A stretch of 64,000 bases of DNA from Paenibacillus luteus (GTDB taxonomy: Bacteria; Bacillota; Bacilli; Paenibacillales; Paenibacillaceae), in NCBI RefSeq assembly GCF_006542765.1, contig NZ_SKCD01000011.1, positions 124,001-188,000 of the forward strand, read 5' to 3'. Position numbers and translations under genes: made by a program. Below are positions 43,044 to 51,474 of this stretch, in pieces. Each line of letters begins with the position of its first letter. The stretch's first letter is position 1. The notes beneath the pieces were generated by a model. It searched no databases and was not told where the DNA came from. It saw only the letters and a program-made list of their open reading frames with translations.

Positions 43044-43757
43044 TTATGCAGCCATTTGGAGCATGGAATGGATATAAGGTGCTCGGCTACTCGTTTGCAC
43101 GAGTGTTTTTCTGGTGATTTGGGTTACGACGGCAGCTTCGTCCAGCATCGCAAGCTCAATAAGCGCATTCAAATCGCCGTTTCGATAAGCGGTAGTGATT
43201 GCTTTGAGCAACTTTTGTCTATCGTCACTTAATGGCTGAATTGCCGCTGCCTCTTCAAGGCTGCTTCTTACCTCATGCAGTCTCTCTCTTGCACGATAAA
43301 GCGCCGCTTTAACCGCTCCCTTTGATAAATGGAGCAGCTCTGAAGTGTCAGATATAGAAAGTGCCAACCCCTCGCGGAGAAGGAAAACCGTACGCTGCAG
43401 CGGCGATAAATGCTTCAAAATCGCATGCAGGGATTCCTCTATTTCTAAAGTATCTGTTCTTGACTCTGCTAGGATTGGATTTTCAATCAAAAGGATGCGT
43501 GCGTACTGATTACGTCGCCTTGTCTCGTCAATCCATGTATTTTTGGCGATACGCAGCATCAGTGCTTCCTGATTATTGTGCTGGTGCTGGCCCTTGTCTG
43601 CTGCCCGCAGTGCCTTTAGCCAAGTCTCTTGCGCCAAATCCTCAGCATCCCACTTAGACTTCGTTAAGGACAAACAATATCTTTGAACGGTACCATGCAG
43701 GTGCTCGATTTTTATGTCAGCGTTGATACTTTTAATGTCCGCTCGCTTCTTTTCCAT
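43044..43757 (-). CDS. ECF-type RNA polymerase sigma factor with short C-terminal extension
   Basis: The 237-residue sigma-70-family protein has region 2 (HGTVQRYCLSLTKSKWDAEDLAQETWLKAL) and region 4 (LSPLQRTVFLLREGLALSISDTSELLHLSKGAVKAALYRARERL) with no region 3, as in ECF sigma factors. About 65 residues follow region 4. The segment LLKAITTAYRNGDLNALIEL resembles the start of the SnoaL-like domain that ends SigJ/ECF41-type factors, but it is truncated. No anti-sigma gene is adjacent. The gene is divergent from clpP, and both genes start after the same bipartite promoter-like element, so it probably controls itself and clpP. ATG 43757 follows TGAGGAGGCAG. Confidence 0.88.
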   Translation of the reverse strand: MEKKRADIKSINADIKIEHLHGTVQRYCLSLTKSKWDAEDLAQETWLKALRAADKGQHQHNNQEALMLRIAKNTWIDETRRRNQYARILLIENPILAESRTDTLEIEESLHAILKHLSPLQRTVFLLREGLALSISDTSELLHLSKGAVKAALYRARERLHEVRSSLEEAAAIQPLSDDRQKLLKAITTAYRNGDLNALIELAMLDEAAVVTQITRKTLVQTSSRAPYIHSMLQMAA

Positions 43758-43820
43758 TATTCTGCCTCCTCAGCTCTATCCCATCTTACGCCAGGTAAAG
43801 GGAGTTATCCTTATTGAAGT

Positions 43821-43848
43821 AAACGAATGAACTCACCAAAAGGATACG
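43821..43848 (-). promoter_or_regulatory. Putative ECF-sigma promoter of the sigma gene
   Basis: On the minus strand: CGTATCCTTT, 10 nt, ATTCGTTT. It ends about 64 nt upstream of the sigma factor start. Both elements are identical to those of the clpP promoter opposite, while the 10-nt spacers differ. Confidence 0.65.
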
Positions 43849-43869
43849 CATAAAAAGATTTTTCTTTTC

Positions 43870-43897
43870 CGTATCCTTTGCCTCCGTATATTCGTTT
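43870..43897 (+). promoter_or_regulatory. Putative ECF-sigma promoter of clpP paralogue
   Basis: Plus strand: CGTATCCTTT, 10 nt, ATTCGTTT, ending 41 nt before the clpP start. It mirrors the promoter at 43821-43848 about a centre at 43859. Confidence 0.65.
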
Positions 43898-43938
43898 TCA
43901 GATCGAAAGCAATCAAATGATATTGGAGGCAAACAAAC

Positions 43939-44523
43939 ATGAGCCAATTTGTACCTTATGTCGTTGAGCAAACGAGCCGCGGTGAAAGATCCTATGATAT
44001 CTATTCCAGGCTGCTCAAAGACCGCATTATCTTTCTTGGTTCTGCCATCGACGATCAAGTATCCAACAGCATCATTGCGCAGTTGCTGCTATTAGCCGCA
44101 GAAGAACCGGATAAACCGATTTTTATGTACATCAATAGTCCTGGCGGTTCCACTTCAGCTGGTTTTGCCATACTGGATACGATGAATTACGTGAAACCGC
44201 CCATACACACCATTTGCACAGGGCTTGCCGCATCTTTTGGCGCTATTTTGCTGCTGGCAGGGGAGAAAGGACAACGGGGTGCGCTGCCGAATAGTGAAAT
44301 TATGATCCATCAGCCTCATGGCGGTGTCCAGGGCCAGGCCAGTGACATCGCAATCAGCGCCAAACGCGTATTGAATATTCGCGCAAAGATAAATCAAATC
44401 TCAGCAGAAAATACGGGTCAGCCCATCGAAAAAATCGAAAAGGATATGGATCGAGATTATTATATGTCATCACAAGAGGCATTGGAATACGGAATTATCG
44501 ACAAGATCATTACGTCTATGTAG
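43939..44523 (+). CDS. clpP: ClpP-family protease subunit (paralogue)
   Basis: The 194-residue ClpP peptidase has the catalytic triad intact: Ser99 (GLAASFGA), His124 (MIHQPHGG) and Asp173 (DRDYYMS). The handle helix and N-terminal axial loop are present. It would degrade proteins fed by a Clp ATPase. Housekeeping ClpP usually has GMAASMGAFLL; here it is [11 protein letters not shown], which suggests a paralogue. Its divergent ECF sigma gene and shared promoter elements point to stress-specific induction. ATG 43939 follows ATTGGAGGCAA. It converges on and overlaps the flavoprotein gene by 8 nt. Confidence 0.9.
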   Translation: MSQFVPYVVEQTSRGERSYDIYSRLLKDRIIFLGSAIDDQVSNSIIAQLLLLAAEEPDKPIFMYINSPGGSTSAGFAILDTMNYVKPPIHTICTGLAASFGAILLLAGEKGQRGALPNSEIMIHQPHGGVQGQASDIAISAKRVLNIRAKINQISAENTGQPIEKIEKDMDRDYYMSSQEALEYGIIDKIITSM

Positions 44524-45412
44524 AGATTAGGCTTTTGTGCATCCAGATCGCCGCTTGGCTCCCATCACCCATCGCAATGGTTACCATCTCGGAATGGGCG
44601 GTTACGTCTCCTGCCGCCCATACATATCGTGAGCTGGTTTGCTTGGTACGCGGATCAACAACAATATGATGGTTATCTGTTAGTTCTGCACGTAGCTGTT
44701 TAGCCAGTTCAGATTGCACATGATTCCCTCCCATTGCAACAAAACAATGCTTACGGGATATTATTGAGCCGTCCTCCAAATGAATACCGAGAAATTGGGA
44801 ATATTCAGTCAAAACGGTACGGATCGACTCGTTAAGATAGGTAATCTTTTTGCTAATTAATTGGTTGTGGAGTTCTTCATTAAGCGCTACCTGTTCATGA
44901 TTCACGTAAATAAGTTCAGACGTCCAGTGCATTAAGGTTAGTGCCATTCTTGCACCAGCGTCACCAGAACCAATAACGAGTGTTGGTTGATTTGTAACTT
45001 CATAACCATCGCAGTCCGGACAAATAAACACGCTAATGCCCATACATGGATAAAGATCCGGAAAATCAGGGAGCCGATCCTTGACACCCGTTGCAATTAA
45101 AAGTCTCTTCCCGTAAAAGTTTTGCTTTTCTGTTGAAATAATATGAATACCATTTGCCATTTGGTGAGCTTGACTGGCTTTTGCCTTGATAAAAGAAACA
45201 CCAAGCTGCTCTGCTTGCAGTTTGCCTGCGGCAATCAGCTCCGAGCCGCTAATGCCGTTTGGGAATCCAATGAGATTATGATAGCTCTTGCAAATGGAGG
45301 ATCGTCCTTCTGCAGCATCGATAACAGCAACACTATGGCGATAACGTCCTAATTGGATTGCCGCTTGAAGGCCTGCAAATCCCCCGCCAACTATCAGGCA
45401 GTCGTAGCGCAT
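44516..45412 (-). CDS. Thioredoxin-reductase-like FAD/NAD(P) oxidoreductase
   Basis: The protein (298 residues) has the TrxR fold: [13 protein letters not shown] for [11 protein letters not shown] as the redox-active Cys pair, [11 protein letters not shown] for the pyridine nucleotide, and [26 protein letters not shown] at the C-terminus. The Cys-Pro-Asp-Cys spacing is that of low-molecular-weight thioredoxin reductases and related disulfide reductases. The partner is unknown: no thioredoxin gene is adjacent. ATG 45412 is preferred because GGAGGGAAGACA precedes it; the frame stays open 27 nt further upstream. Confidence 0.85.
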   Translation of the reverse strand: MRYDCLIVGGGFAGLQAAIQLGRYRHSVAVIDAAEGRSSICKSYHNLIGFPNGISGSELIAAGKLQAEQLGVSFIKAKASQAHQMANGIHIISTEKQNFYGKRLLIATGVKDRLPDFPDLYPCMGISVFICPDCDGYEVTNQPTLVIGSGDAGARMALTLMHWTSELIYVNHEQVALNEELHNQLISKKITYLNESIRTVLTEYSQFLGIHLEDGSIISRKHCFVAMGGNHVQSELAKQLRAELTDNHHIVVDPRTKQTSSRYVWAAGDVTAHSEMVTIAMGDGSQAAIWMHKSLIST

Positions 45413-45507
45413 TGTCTTCCCTCCGTAAGCTAATTTCATTTAGTAGGTAGCTTTGAATCTTTAGTATTGATGAAATGAATGTCGGGTATGCAACAAGCCA
45501 TAACAAA

Positions 45508-45543
45508 ACAAGCCAGCTGTCTCCATCGAGACAGCTGGCTTGT
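45508..45543 (-). terminator. Terminator after the EamA gene
   Basis: The stem AACAAGCCAGCTGTCT / AGACAGCTGGCTTGTT with a 4-nt loop lies 12 nt past the EamA stop. Confidence 0.85.
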
Positions 45544-45554
45544 TAACTTGCTAT

Positions 45555-46499
45555 TTATTGTAAACTTAGTCGTCTTCGCTTCATAAGCTTCATAAGCTCC
45601 GGAAGCGCAATTCCGATGAGAACGACCGCAACGCCTGCCCATTGCAGCGCGCTCACATGCTCATTAAGAACAAAAGATGATAGCATTACCGCTACAGGAA
45701 GCTCCGAAGCACCAAGTACGCCTGCCATTCCCTCTCCGATATGCGGCACGCCCACCGCAAACAGAACGGGTGGAATAAAAGCGCCGAACATGCCCAGCAA
45801 GAAGCCGTATAGCATCAAATCTCCCCAAATCAGACCGTTGAACAAAAAGGCTGGCGGGAACAAAATAAAGACAAGCACCAAGCCGCCCGTTATCATCCAG
45901 GCACTGCGGTAAACAGGATGTACGGAAGGGACAGCCTTTCCGCTAAATAAAATAAATAATGAATAGCTTACCGCTGATAGAAGCCCAAGCACGACACCCA
46001 TCATGTTGAATTGGCCTGTGCCTTGCTCCATGATGCCGGCAGCAAGCATCGTCCCGCCGAACAAAATCGCAATTGTAAACAACATGATACCGTTCGGACG
46101 TTTACGCTGGCTGACTGCTTGAATCAGAACGCCAATCCAAGTGAATTGAAATAACAAAATGATAGCCAATGATGCAGGTATATAACGTAGAGATTGATAA
46201 TAGAGCAAACCAGTAATCGCTGTTGGAGCTCCAGCTGCCATCAATAGCAGTCGCTGTTTCCAAGTTAGTCGATTTGCATTGCTCGAGATTGCTGCTTTCT
46301 CAGCCTTGCTGCCTCCTTTGCCCTGTTTCTCGCGCCACTTCATAAATAGCGCAAGCCCCCATGCGAGGATAAAGCCGGTTAGCAGTTGGCTGCCCACTAC
46401 CTCCCCAAGCTGATAACCATTGCCGTATGCCAGCACTACGATTGTGGATAATATGCCATAACTGGCCGCTCCTAAAAATACGGATAAAATATACTTCAT
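45555..46499 (-). CDS. EamA/DMT-superfamily transporter under a purine riboswitch
   Basis: The 314-residue protein has ten hydrophobic segments arranged as two EamA (DUF6) repeats of five helices, the drug/metabolite transporter fold: FLGAASYGILSTIVVLAYGNG opens the first, and GVVLGLLSAVSYSLFILFSGKAV the second. A charged cytoplasmic insert follows helix 2. EamA proteins usually export metabolites. The leader contains a purine aptamer with guanine-type identity and a terminator excluded by ligand binding, so the likely substrate is a purine base or related compound exported when in excess. ATG 46499 follows AGGAAGGAGC. Transport direction and substrate are inferences from the riboswitch logic. 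Confidence 0.85.
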   Translation of the reverse strand: MKYILSVFLGAASYGILSTIVVLAYGNGYQLGEVVGSQLLTGFILAWGLALFMKWREKQGKGGSKAEKAAISSNANRLTWKQRLLLMAAGAPTAITGLLYYQSLRYIPASLAIILLFQFTWIGVLIQAVSQRKRPNGIMLFTIAILFGGTMLAAGIMEQGTGQFNMMGVVLGLLSAVSYSLFILFSGKAVPSVHPVYRSAWMITGGLVLVFILFPPAFLFNGLIWGDLMLYGFLLGMFGAFIPPVLFAVGVPHIGEGMAGVLGASELPVAVMLSSFVLNEHVSALQWAGVAVVLIGIALPELMKLMKRRRLSLQ

Positions 46500-46542
46500 C
46501 TGTGGTAATGCTCCTTCCTGTCTTTTGCAAAATCATTAAAAC

Positions 46543-46603
46543 AAAAAAAATCCTAACGACGAATATAGGATCATTGTGCAATGATCGCATATTCGTAGTT
46601 AGG
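46543..46603 (-). terminator. Riboswitch expression-platform terminator
   Basis: A long hairpin (46552-46603; CCTAAC.. / ..GTTAGG with GATCATTG/CAATGATC at the top) is followed on the minus strand by eight T residues. Its 5' arm starts in the P3/J3-1/P1 part of the aptamer, so folded aptamer and terminator cannot coexist. Confidence 0.85.
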
Positions 46604-46665
46604 AAGTTAAGGCTTCCCGTAGAAACCCTCACCCTGTTAAATAAATTCCGTGAGGTTATACGAAT
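46591..46665 (-). ncRNA. Purine riboswitch aptamer (guanine-type)
   Basis: On the minus strand P1 is ATTCGTA/TACGAAT, followed by J1/2 ATAACC, P2 CTCAC/GTGAG, J2/3 GTTTCTAC, L3 with GCCTTAA, and J3/1 AACTACG. The core matches the xpt and pbuE aptamers position by position. The nucleotide at position 74 is C (AACTA), as in guanine aptamers, not U as in adenine aptamers. Position 51 in J2/3 is U, as expected for purine rather than 2'-deoxyguanosine. The L2 loop is longer than usual. Confidence 0.85.
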
Positions 46666-46700
46666 TATTCAGTTATGCGGACTCGTGTTCAACAGTTCAG

Positions 46701-46729
46701 ATGTTACATGACAAGTGAGGTACTGTCAA
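46701..46729 (-). promoter_or_regulatory. Sigma-A promoter of the riboswitch-EamA transcript
   Basis: TTGACA (46729-46724) and TAACAT (46706-46701) are separated by 17 nt on the minus strand. The start near 46694 puts the aptamer about 30 nt into the transcript. Confidence 0.65.
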
Positions 46730-46858
46730 TAGACAATATGTTGGAAAACGAAAATCAGGCCGCTATCTTCAGCATAGTATGAGCAAAATCGAAAGGATAT
46801 TCAACTCATATATGATATGATATTCAGACAAGATATTGGTTACAGGATGGAGTGAACG

Positions 46859-48904
46859 ATGATGATCAAACCTACAATGAACGGAACGGTCCGTTCCGTA
46901 TGCCCTTTTGATTGTCCTGATACTTGCGGTCTAAGCGTGACCTTCGAGAAAGGGAAAATAACTAAAATTACAGGTGATTCCGAGCATCCTGTTACCCGTG
47001 GAGCGATTTGCAATAAAGTGCGGCAGCTCAATGACCGTGTTTATCATCCTGAACGCCTGCTGTATCCGATGCGGCGCACGGGACCAAAGGGTGAACTTGC
47101 TTTCGAACGCATTACATGGGATGAAGCATACAAAGAAATTGCTACACGAATGAGAAGTATTATAAATGAAAACGGCGCAGAAGCCATATTGCCTTACAGC
47201 TTCTATGGCAATATGGGAGTCCTTAATTCAGAAAGCATGGATCGACGTTTCTTCCACCGGCTAGGCGCAACCCAACTCGATCGCGCTATCTGCAATGCCG
47301 CAGGCTCCAAAGGTTATTCTTACACAATGGGAGGCTCAATCGGCATTGATCCTGAGGATACTGTGCATACGAAGCTGTTTCTCATCTGGGGCTGCAATAT
47401 GGTATCCACGAATATGCATCAGACCATGCTAGCTACCGAAGCTAGAAAAAACGGCGCCACGGTCATCCATATCGATGTGCACCGCAATCGAACCTCCGCC
47501 TGGGCAGACCGATTCATCCACCTTCGTCCGGGTACAGATGCGGCGCTCGCCCTTGGCATGATGCATGTCATTATCCGAGATGGGCTTACGGATATGGCGT
47601 TTCTTGAACAAAACACGCTAGGCTATGAGGAGCTCTTCGAGCAAGCAACCGAATATACGCCGGCGCGCGTGGAAGAGATAACAGGCGTTCCGGCAGCTGA
47701 AGTCGAAGAGCTTGGCCGCTTGTATGGCAGCACTTCCCCATCTTTTATTCGGATCGGCAATGGCCTCCAGCACCATGACAACGGCGGCATGATCGTTAGG
47801 ACAATATCCTGCCTGCCTGCACTAACTGGACAATGGGGAATTCAGGGCGGCGGTGCCATGAAAGGCAACAGCTGGTATTCCCGTCTTAATGGCAAGAAGC
47901 TTGAACGGCCGGATTTATTGCCCGATCCCGAGGTTCGCACGGTAAGCATGAATCAGCTTGGTGAAGCGCTGCTGGAGCTCACTCCACCTATCCGTATGTT
48001 ATTTGTCTACAACAGCAATCCGGCTGTCGTTGCGCCTGATCAGAACCGGGTTCGGGATGGTCTGCTGCGGGAGGATCTTTTTACGGTGACGCATGATTTG
48101 TTTCTAACGGATACTTGCAAATACTCAGATCTTGTTTTGCCAGCCACCTCGCATTTTGAAAATTTAGATTTGTATACCTCGTATTGGCATTTGTATTTGC
48201 AGCTTCATGAGCCCATTATGGAGCCGATGGGCGAATGCAAATCCAATTTTACGCTGTTTAAAGAACTAGCTCTTCTCATGGGCTTCGAAGAAGCTGAATT
48301 TGATCTTACCGAGGAGCAAATGATAGCTGAGGCACTCGATAGTGAGAACAATCCTCTTCTAGATGGCATCACCTTTGAGACGCTGAAAACAAATACATGG
48401 ATGAAGGCTAGCGGCGGCAAGCTCCCTCCGGTTACTGAAATGATTCCAACAGCATCGGGAAAAATCGAGCTCTATTCCGATGCGATGGCACAAGCCGGGC
48501 TGCCGCCCGTGCCTGACTACACGCCGCTGCGCGAGCCTGACACGTATCCGTTTCTGCTCACAACAGGGCCTAATCATAGCTTTATAAATTCGACATTTGG
48601 CAATCAAGAACGTCTCCAAAAGCTGGAGAAGGAGCCGCTCCTCCACATGCATAGTCAGAATGCAGATGAGCTTGGCCTCAAGGATGGTGAACGGGTGAAA
48701 ATACGAAACGACCGAGGCGAAGTGGAAATGGCGGTTCGGATCGGCCATGACGTGCTTCCAGGCGTTCTCGTTACCCAAGGCCTTTGGTGGGATGACAAGA
48801 AAAAAGGGCATCAAGCCGTCAATGCGCTTACGCCTCAGCGGTTAGCTGATATGGGCGGCGGTGCTACCTTCTTCTCCAATCGCGTGGAAGTCTTGAAGCT
48901 GTAG
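46859..48904 (+). CDS. Molybdopterin-dependent oxidoreductase (YyaE-like)
   Basis: The 681-residue protein belongs to the DMSO reductase superfamily. Cys15, Cys19, Cys23 and Cys51 form an N-terminal [4Fe-4S] motif (CPFDCPDTC). Cys145 in RAICNAAGSKGY is the likely Mo ligand. The C-terminal cofactor-binding beta barrel has TTGPNHSFINSTFGNQ. There is no Tat signal, so it is cytoplasmic. It resembles B. subtilis YyaE; the substrate is unknown. It stands alone on the plus strand, divergent from the riboswitch gene. ATG 46859 follows ATGGAGTGAACG. The Mo cofactor could come from the moeA encoded 20 kb away. Confidence 0.88.
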   Translation: MMIKPTMNGTVRSVCPFDCPDTCGLSVTFEKGKITKITGDSEHPVTRGAICNKVRQLNDRVYHPERLLYPMRRTGPKGELAFERITWDEAYKEIATRMRSIINENGAEAILPYSFYGNMGVLNSESMDRRFFHRLGATQLDRAICNAAGSKGYSYTMGGSIGIDPEDTVHTKLFLIWGCNMVSTNMHQTMLATEARKNGATVIHIDVHRNRTSAWADRFIHLRPGTDAALALGMMHVIIRDGLTDMAFLEQNTLGYEELFEQATEYTPARVEEITGVPAAEVEELGRLYGSTSPSFIRIGNGLQHHDNGGMIVRTISCLPALTGQWGIQGGGAMKGNSWYSRLNGKKLERPDLLPDPEVRTVSMNQLGEALLELTPPIRMLFVYNSNPAVVAPDQNRVRDGLLREDLFTVTHDLFLTDTCKYSDLVLPATSHFENLDLYTSYWHLYLQLHEPIMEPMGECKSNFTLFKELALLMGFEEAEFDLTEEQMIAEALDSENNPLLDGITFETLKTNTWMKASGGKLPPVTEMIPTASGKIELYSDAMAQAGLPPVPDYTPLREPDTYPFLLTTGPNHSFINSTFGNQERLQKLEKEPLLHMHSQNADELGLKDGERVKIRNDRGEVEMAVRIGHDVLPGVLVTQGLWWDDKKKGHQAVNALTPQRLADMGGGATFFSNRVEVLKL

Positions 48905-48923
48905 TAACGATATGGCTTAAAGT

Positions 48924-48966
48924 CCAAAAAAACGGTACCCCTCAACGCGGTGTACCGTTTTTTTTG
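48924..48966 (+). terminator. Terminator after the molybdopterin oxidoreductase
   Basis: The stem AAAAAAACGGTAC / GTACCGTTTTTTT with a GC-rich loop lies 20 nt past the stop at 48904, with a long T-run. It serves both convergent genes. Confidence 0.85.
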
Positions 48967-48987
48967 GATCGAGGCGCCATCGGCTGG

Positions 48988-49593
48988 TTAATAGCAAATT
49001 CCCACGCGCTCCCGCACAAATGTCTCTCTCAAATAAGCAGAAACCGTAAAGTGTGCCGTATCCGCAAATGAAATTTGCGAACCTCCCGTAGGCAAAATAT
49101 TTTTTTGTACGCGATATTCGCCCGTGAACTCCGTTTGAACAAGTCTTGTTGGGCATACTATCGTCCAATCTAGTTCGGACTCAGCCAAGGTGTGATAAGC
49201 TTGCTCATGCTCCATGGCCGCTTCATGGTTCACCCTTTTGTTCTCGATGGATTGGTATCGCAAGAGATGCGGCTGAAGCTCGCTTTGCAAAATACCAGCC
49301 GTCCCTATCGTCACAAGCCGCTTAATTTTATATTCTTGCATGGATCTGATGATATGCTGAATACCGATTAGAAGCGTGCCGTTTCCTTCGGTATTCAAAG
49401 CACATATCACCCCTTCTGCACCCGACATGGCTTGCAACACATCCTCTTCGTTCCGAATATCACCAAGAATGCTTCCAGGCTGAACTTGCTCCGGCAGTCG
49501 GACAAATCGCTTAGCTTGCAGTCCCTTTTCTTCGATAAAATGCTGTATGTATTGCCCGGTTTTCCCTGTAGCTCCGATAAGCAGCAAACTCAC
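48988..49593 (-). CDS. NAD(P)H-binding SDR (NmrA-like)
   Basis: The 201-residue atypical short-chain dehydrogenase has the Rossmann motif GATGKTG near the N-terminus, then GDIRNEEDVLQAMSGAEGVICALN and RLVTIGTAGI. It lacks the usual YxxxK catalytic pair: the equivalent area reads NKRVNHEAAMEHEQAYHTLAESELDWTIVCPTRL. It may be a redox-sensing or isomerase-like protein of the NmrA/BVR-B type. It is divergent from a LysR regulator gene, which may control it. ATG 49593 is preceded by a weak GGAGTTTGGG. Confidence 0.8.
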   Translation of the reverse strand: MSLLLIGATGKTGQYIQHFIEEKGLQAKRFVRLPEQVQPGSILGDIRNEEDVLQAMSGAEGVICALNTEGNGTLLIGIQHIIRSMQEYKIKRLVTIGTAGILQSELQPHLLRYQSIENKRVNHEAAMEHEQAYHTLAESELDWTIVCPTRLVQTEFTGEYRVQKNILPTGGSQISFADTAHFTVSAYLRETFVRERVGICY

Positions 49594-49775
49594 TGGCCCA
49601 AACTCCTTTATCTGTTCATTTTAATCTCTCTGATCCTATCATCATTTCCGACTCAGCAGTAAAAGTAAAGCAAGATGCCCTATGTTCATTCCTTTAAATG
49701 GACAATTGCTGCTTTTCCATAGAAATTCCTCAACCATTACGCTATGATATATAAAAATGCGAACGGAGCTTGTCC

Positions 49776-50678
49776 ATGGAAATTCGCCAGCTAGAGTATT
49801 TCGTAACGATTTGCGAAGAGCTTCATTTTACGCGTGCGGCAGAACGTCTCGGCGTGACGCAGCCCACGTTAAGTCATCAAGTTAAGGCGCTTGAAGATGA
49901 ACTTGGCTTGCCATTGTTTAATAGGATCGGCAAGAAAATCTCATTGACGGAAGCAGGCTCTATCTTGAAACAGCAGGCGGGTGTTCTCTTCCAGGCTTTG
50001 CAAAGTGCCAAAGAACAAATGGATGAGCTGCATCTCATTGAACGCGGGACCTTAACGATCGGCTCTTTGCCTGGCGAGCTTAATCAGCTTGTTGCCTCAT
50101 TATTGGTTGATTTTAACCGATTATATCCGAAAATTCAGATTAAAATCGTTGCTGCAGGTGATATTTTGGAGCGCGTGCTTCACAACGAGCTTGATTTGGC
50201 CGTGACCATCCATCCGGATGAGGATGAACGTATTTTAAAAATTCCGTTGTACGAAGAAGAGTTTTACATGCTGGTTCCAATGGGTCACGAGTTTGCAAAT
50301 GCCGAAAGCATCGATTTCCAATCGCTGCAGCAGTTGCCGCTCATTTTATTTCCACCGGATCATAAATGCCGCCAGTTGGTAGATGCCACCTGCAGCACGC
50401 TCGGTCTTCATTTCAAGCCACTTATTGAAACCAATACGATTGATTCGATCTTCAGCCTAGTACAAGCAGGAGCTGGCGTAACAATCCTCTCCAGAACCTT
50501 GATCCAATTGAACGGCAATCGTACCTTGAAGGCGGTTAAAATAACGAATCCTTCGTTAATCAGGAAAATCTCGATCGTCCATCATCAAGGCAAATATTTA
50601 AGCAGCTCGGCTAAAGCATTTATCGAGCTATTGAAAAATCATATTGCGCAAAGAGATATTAGTGATTCAGTGATTTAA
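49776..50678 (+). CDS. LysR-family transcriptional regulator
   Basis: The 300-residue LysR regulator has an N-terminal HTH (RQLEYFVTICEELHFTRAAERLGVTQPTLSHQVKALEDELG) and a complete effector domain starting near residue 90 (GTLTIGSLPGELNQLVASLL). The pattern resembles the CynR/CysL-like group, without clues to the effector. ATG 49776 is chosen over the in-frame TTG at 49770 because ACGGAG lies 7 nt upstream. It is divergent from the SDR gene, with 180 nt between the starts. A role in regulating that SDR is likely on genomic arrangement alone. Confidence 0.9.
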   Translation: MEIRQLEYFVTICEELHFTRAAERLGVTQPTLSHQVKALEDELGLPLFNRIGKKISLTEAGSILKQQAGVLFQALQSAKEQMDELHLIERGTLTIGSLPGELNQLVASLLVDFNRLYPKIQIKIVAAGDILERVLHNELDLAVTIHPDEDERILKIPLYEEEFYMLVPMGHEFANAESIDFQSLQQLPLILFPPDHKCRQLVDATCSTLGLHFKPLIETNTIDSIFSLVQAGAGVTILSRTLIQLNGNRTLKAVKITNPSLIRKISIVHHQGKYLSSSAKAFIELLKNHIAQRDISDSVI

Positions 50679-50730
50679 GATAGGCTCGCTCTTCTTCCAT
50701 TGCAGACTCCTCATAATAATAAGTGAACCA

Positions 50731-50763
50731 GAAAGAGCCATCCCAGATTTGGAATGGCTCTTC
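50731..50763. terminator. Bidirectional terminator
   Basis: AAGAGCCATCCC pairs with GGAATGGCTCTT, with flanking A/T-rich stretches, between the convergent LysR and GNAT genes. Confidence 0.75.
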
Positions 50764-50786
50764 GTTATGAAACCTGACATCAACAC

Positions 50787-51338
50787 CTAATCATTGCTGC
50801 TGCCTATCGTTTGCTTGTCTTTACCCGGCTGCAAACTGTCATATAAGGCTGGATTTACGATTTTACGCAAAAGGTGCATCGGTCCGTCACCGTTGTCAAA
50901 ATCAAATACATACAGCTTCTCGTAACCTCTTCGTTCATACATAGGAAGCAGCCATGGATGCTTCTCGGCAGTTGCCAGCGTAACAGCAGCAGCGCCTACC
51001 TGATCACGGATAATGTTCTGCTCTACCCATGTGAGTAGCTTGTCTCCGAGGCCTGCACCTTGGTAGGCAGGATCTACCGCAAACCATTTGACAAACGGAA
51101 AATCTGTGACTGCTTTAACCTCTTCGCCTTTGGACAATGTAACCGTTGCAGCAATCACGCCATCTTTCTCAAGCACATAACATTCATTGGAATGGATATT
51201 GTCTTGAATTAAAGCCAAATCAGCATGTGCCGCTGGCCAATGAAGCTCCAATTCCCTAATGGTGACATAAGCCTCATAAATGACATGCTGTAAGCGCGGC
51301 GCGTCTTGAAGTACTGCCAGTCGATAGTTTTCGCTCAT
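50787..51338 (-). CDS. GNAT-family N-acetyltransferase
   Basis: The 183-residue protein has a canonical acetyltransferase domain: FVKWFAVDPAYQGAGLGDKLLTWVEQ carries the acetyl-CoA-binding Q/RxxGxG/A loop (QGAGLG), and AEKHPWLLPMYERRGYEKL is motif B. The substrate is not predictable; the family includes amino-acid, antibiotic and protein acetyltransferases. ATG 51338 follows GCAGGGGTGAA. It is a single gene. Confidence 0.88.
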   Translation of the reverse strand: MSENYRLAVLQDAPRLQHVIYEAYVTIRELELHWPAAHADLALIQDNIHSNECYVLEKDGVIAATVTLSKGEEVKAVTDFPFVKWFAVDPAYQGAGLGDKLLTWVEQNIIRDQVGAAAVTLATAEKHPWLLPMYERRGYEKLYVFDFDNGDGPMHLLRKIVNPALYDSLQPGKDKQTIGSSND

Positions 51339-51474
51339 CTATTTCACCCCTGCTTCATTTGATAGAACAAACAATGCCGATTGATTTAATCGGGATTGTG
51401 TTTATTCACTGTATCATCCCTTCAAGCAGGTATCCAATAGACAATTTCTATCGAATGATAAAAATAAACTTGAG

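Noticed and set aside
51437-51451. ATAG-N7-CTAT motif (ATAGACAATTTCTAT) as an OxyR/LysR site
   Set aside because: The arms are only 4 bp, the neighbouring genes give no redox context, and no regulator is adjacent.
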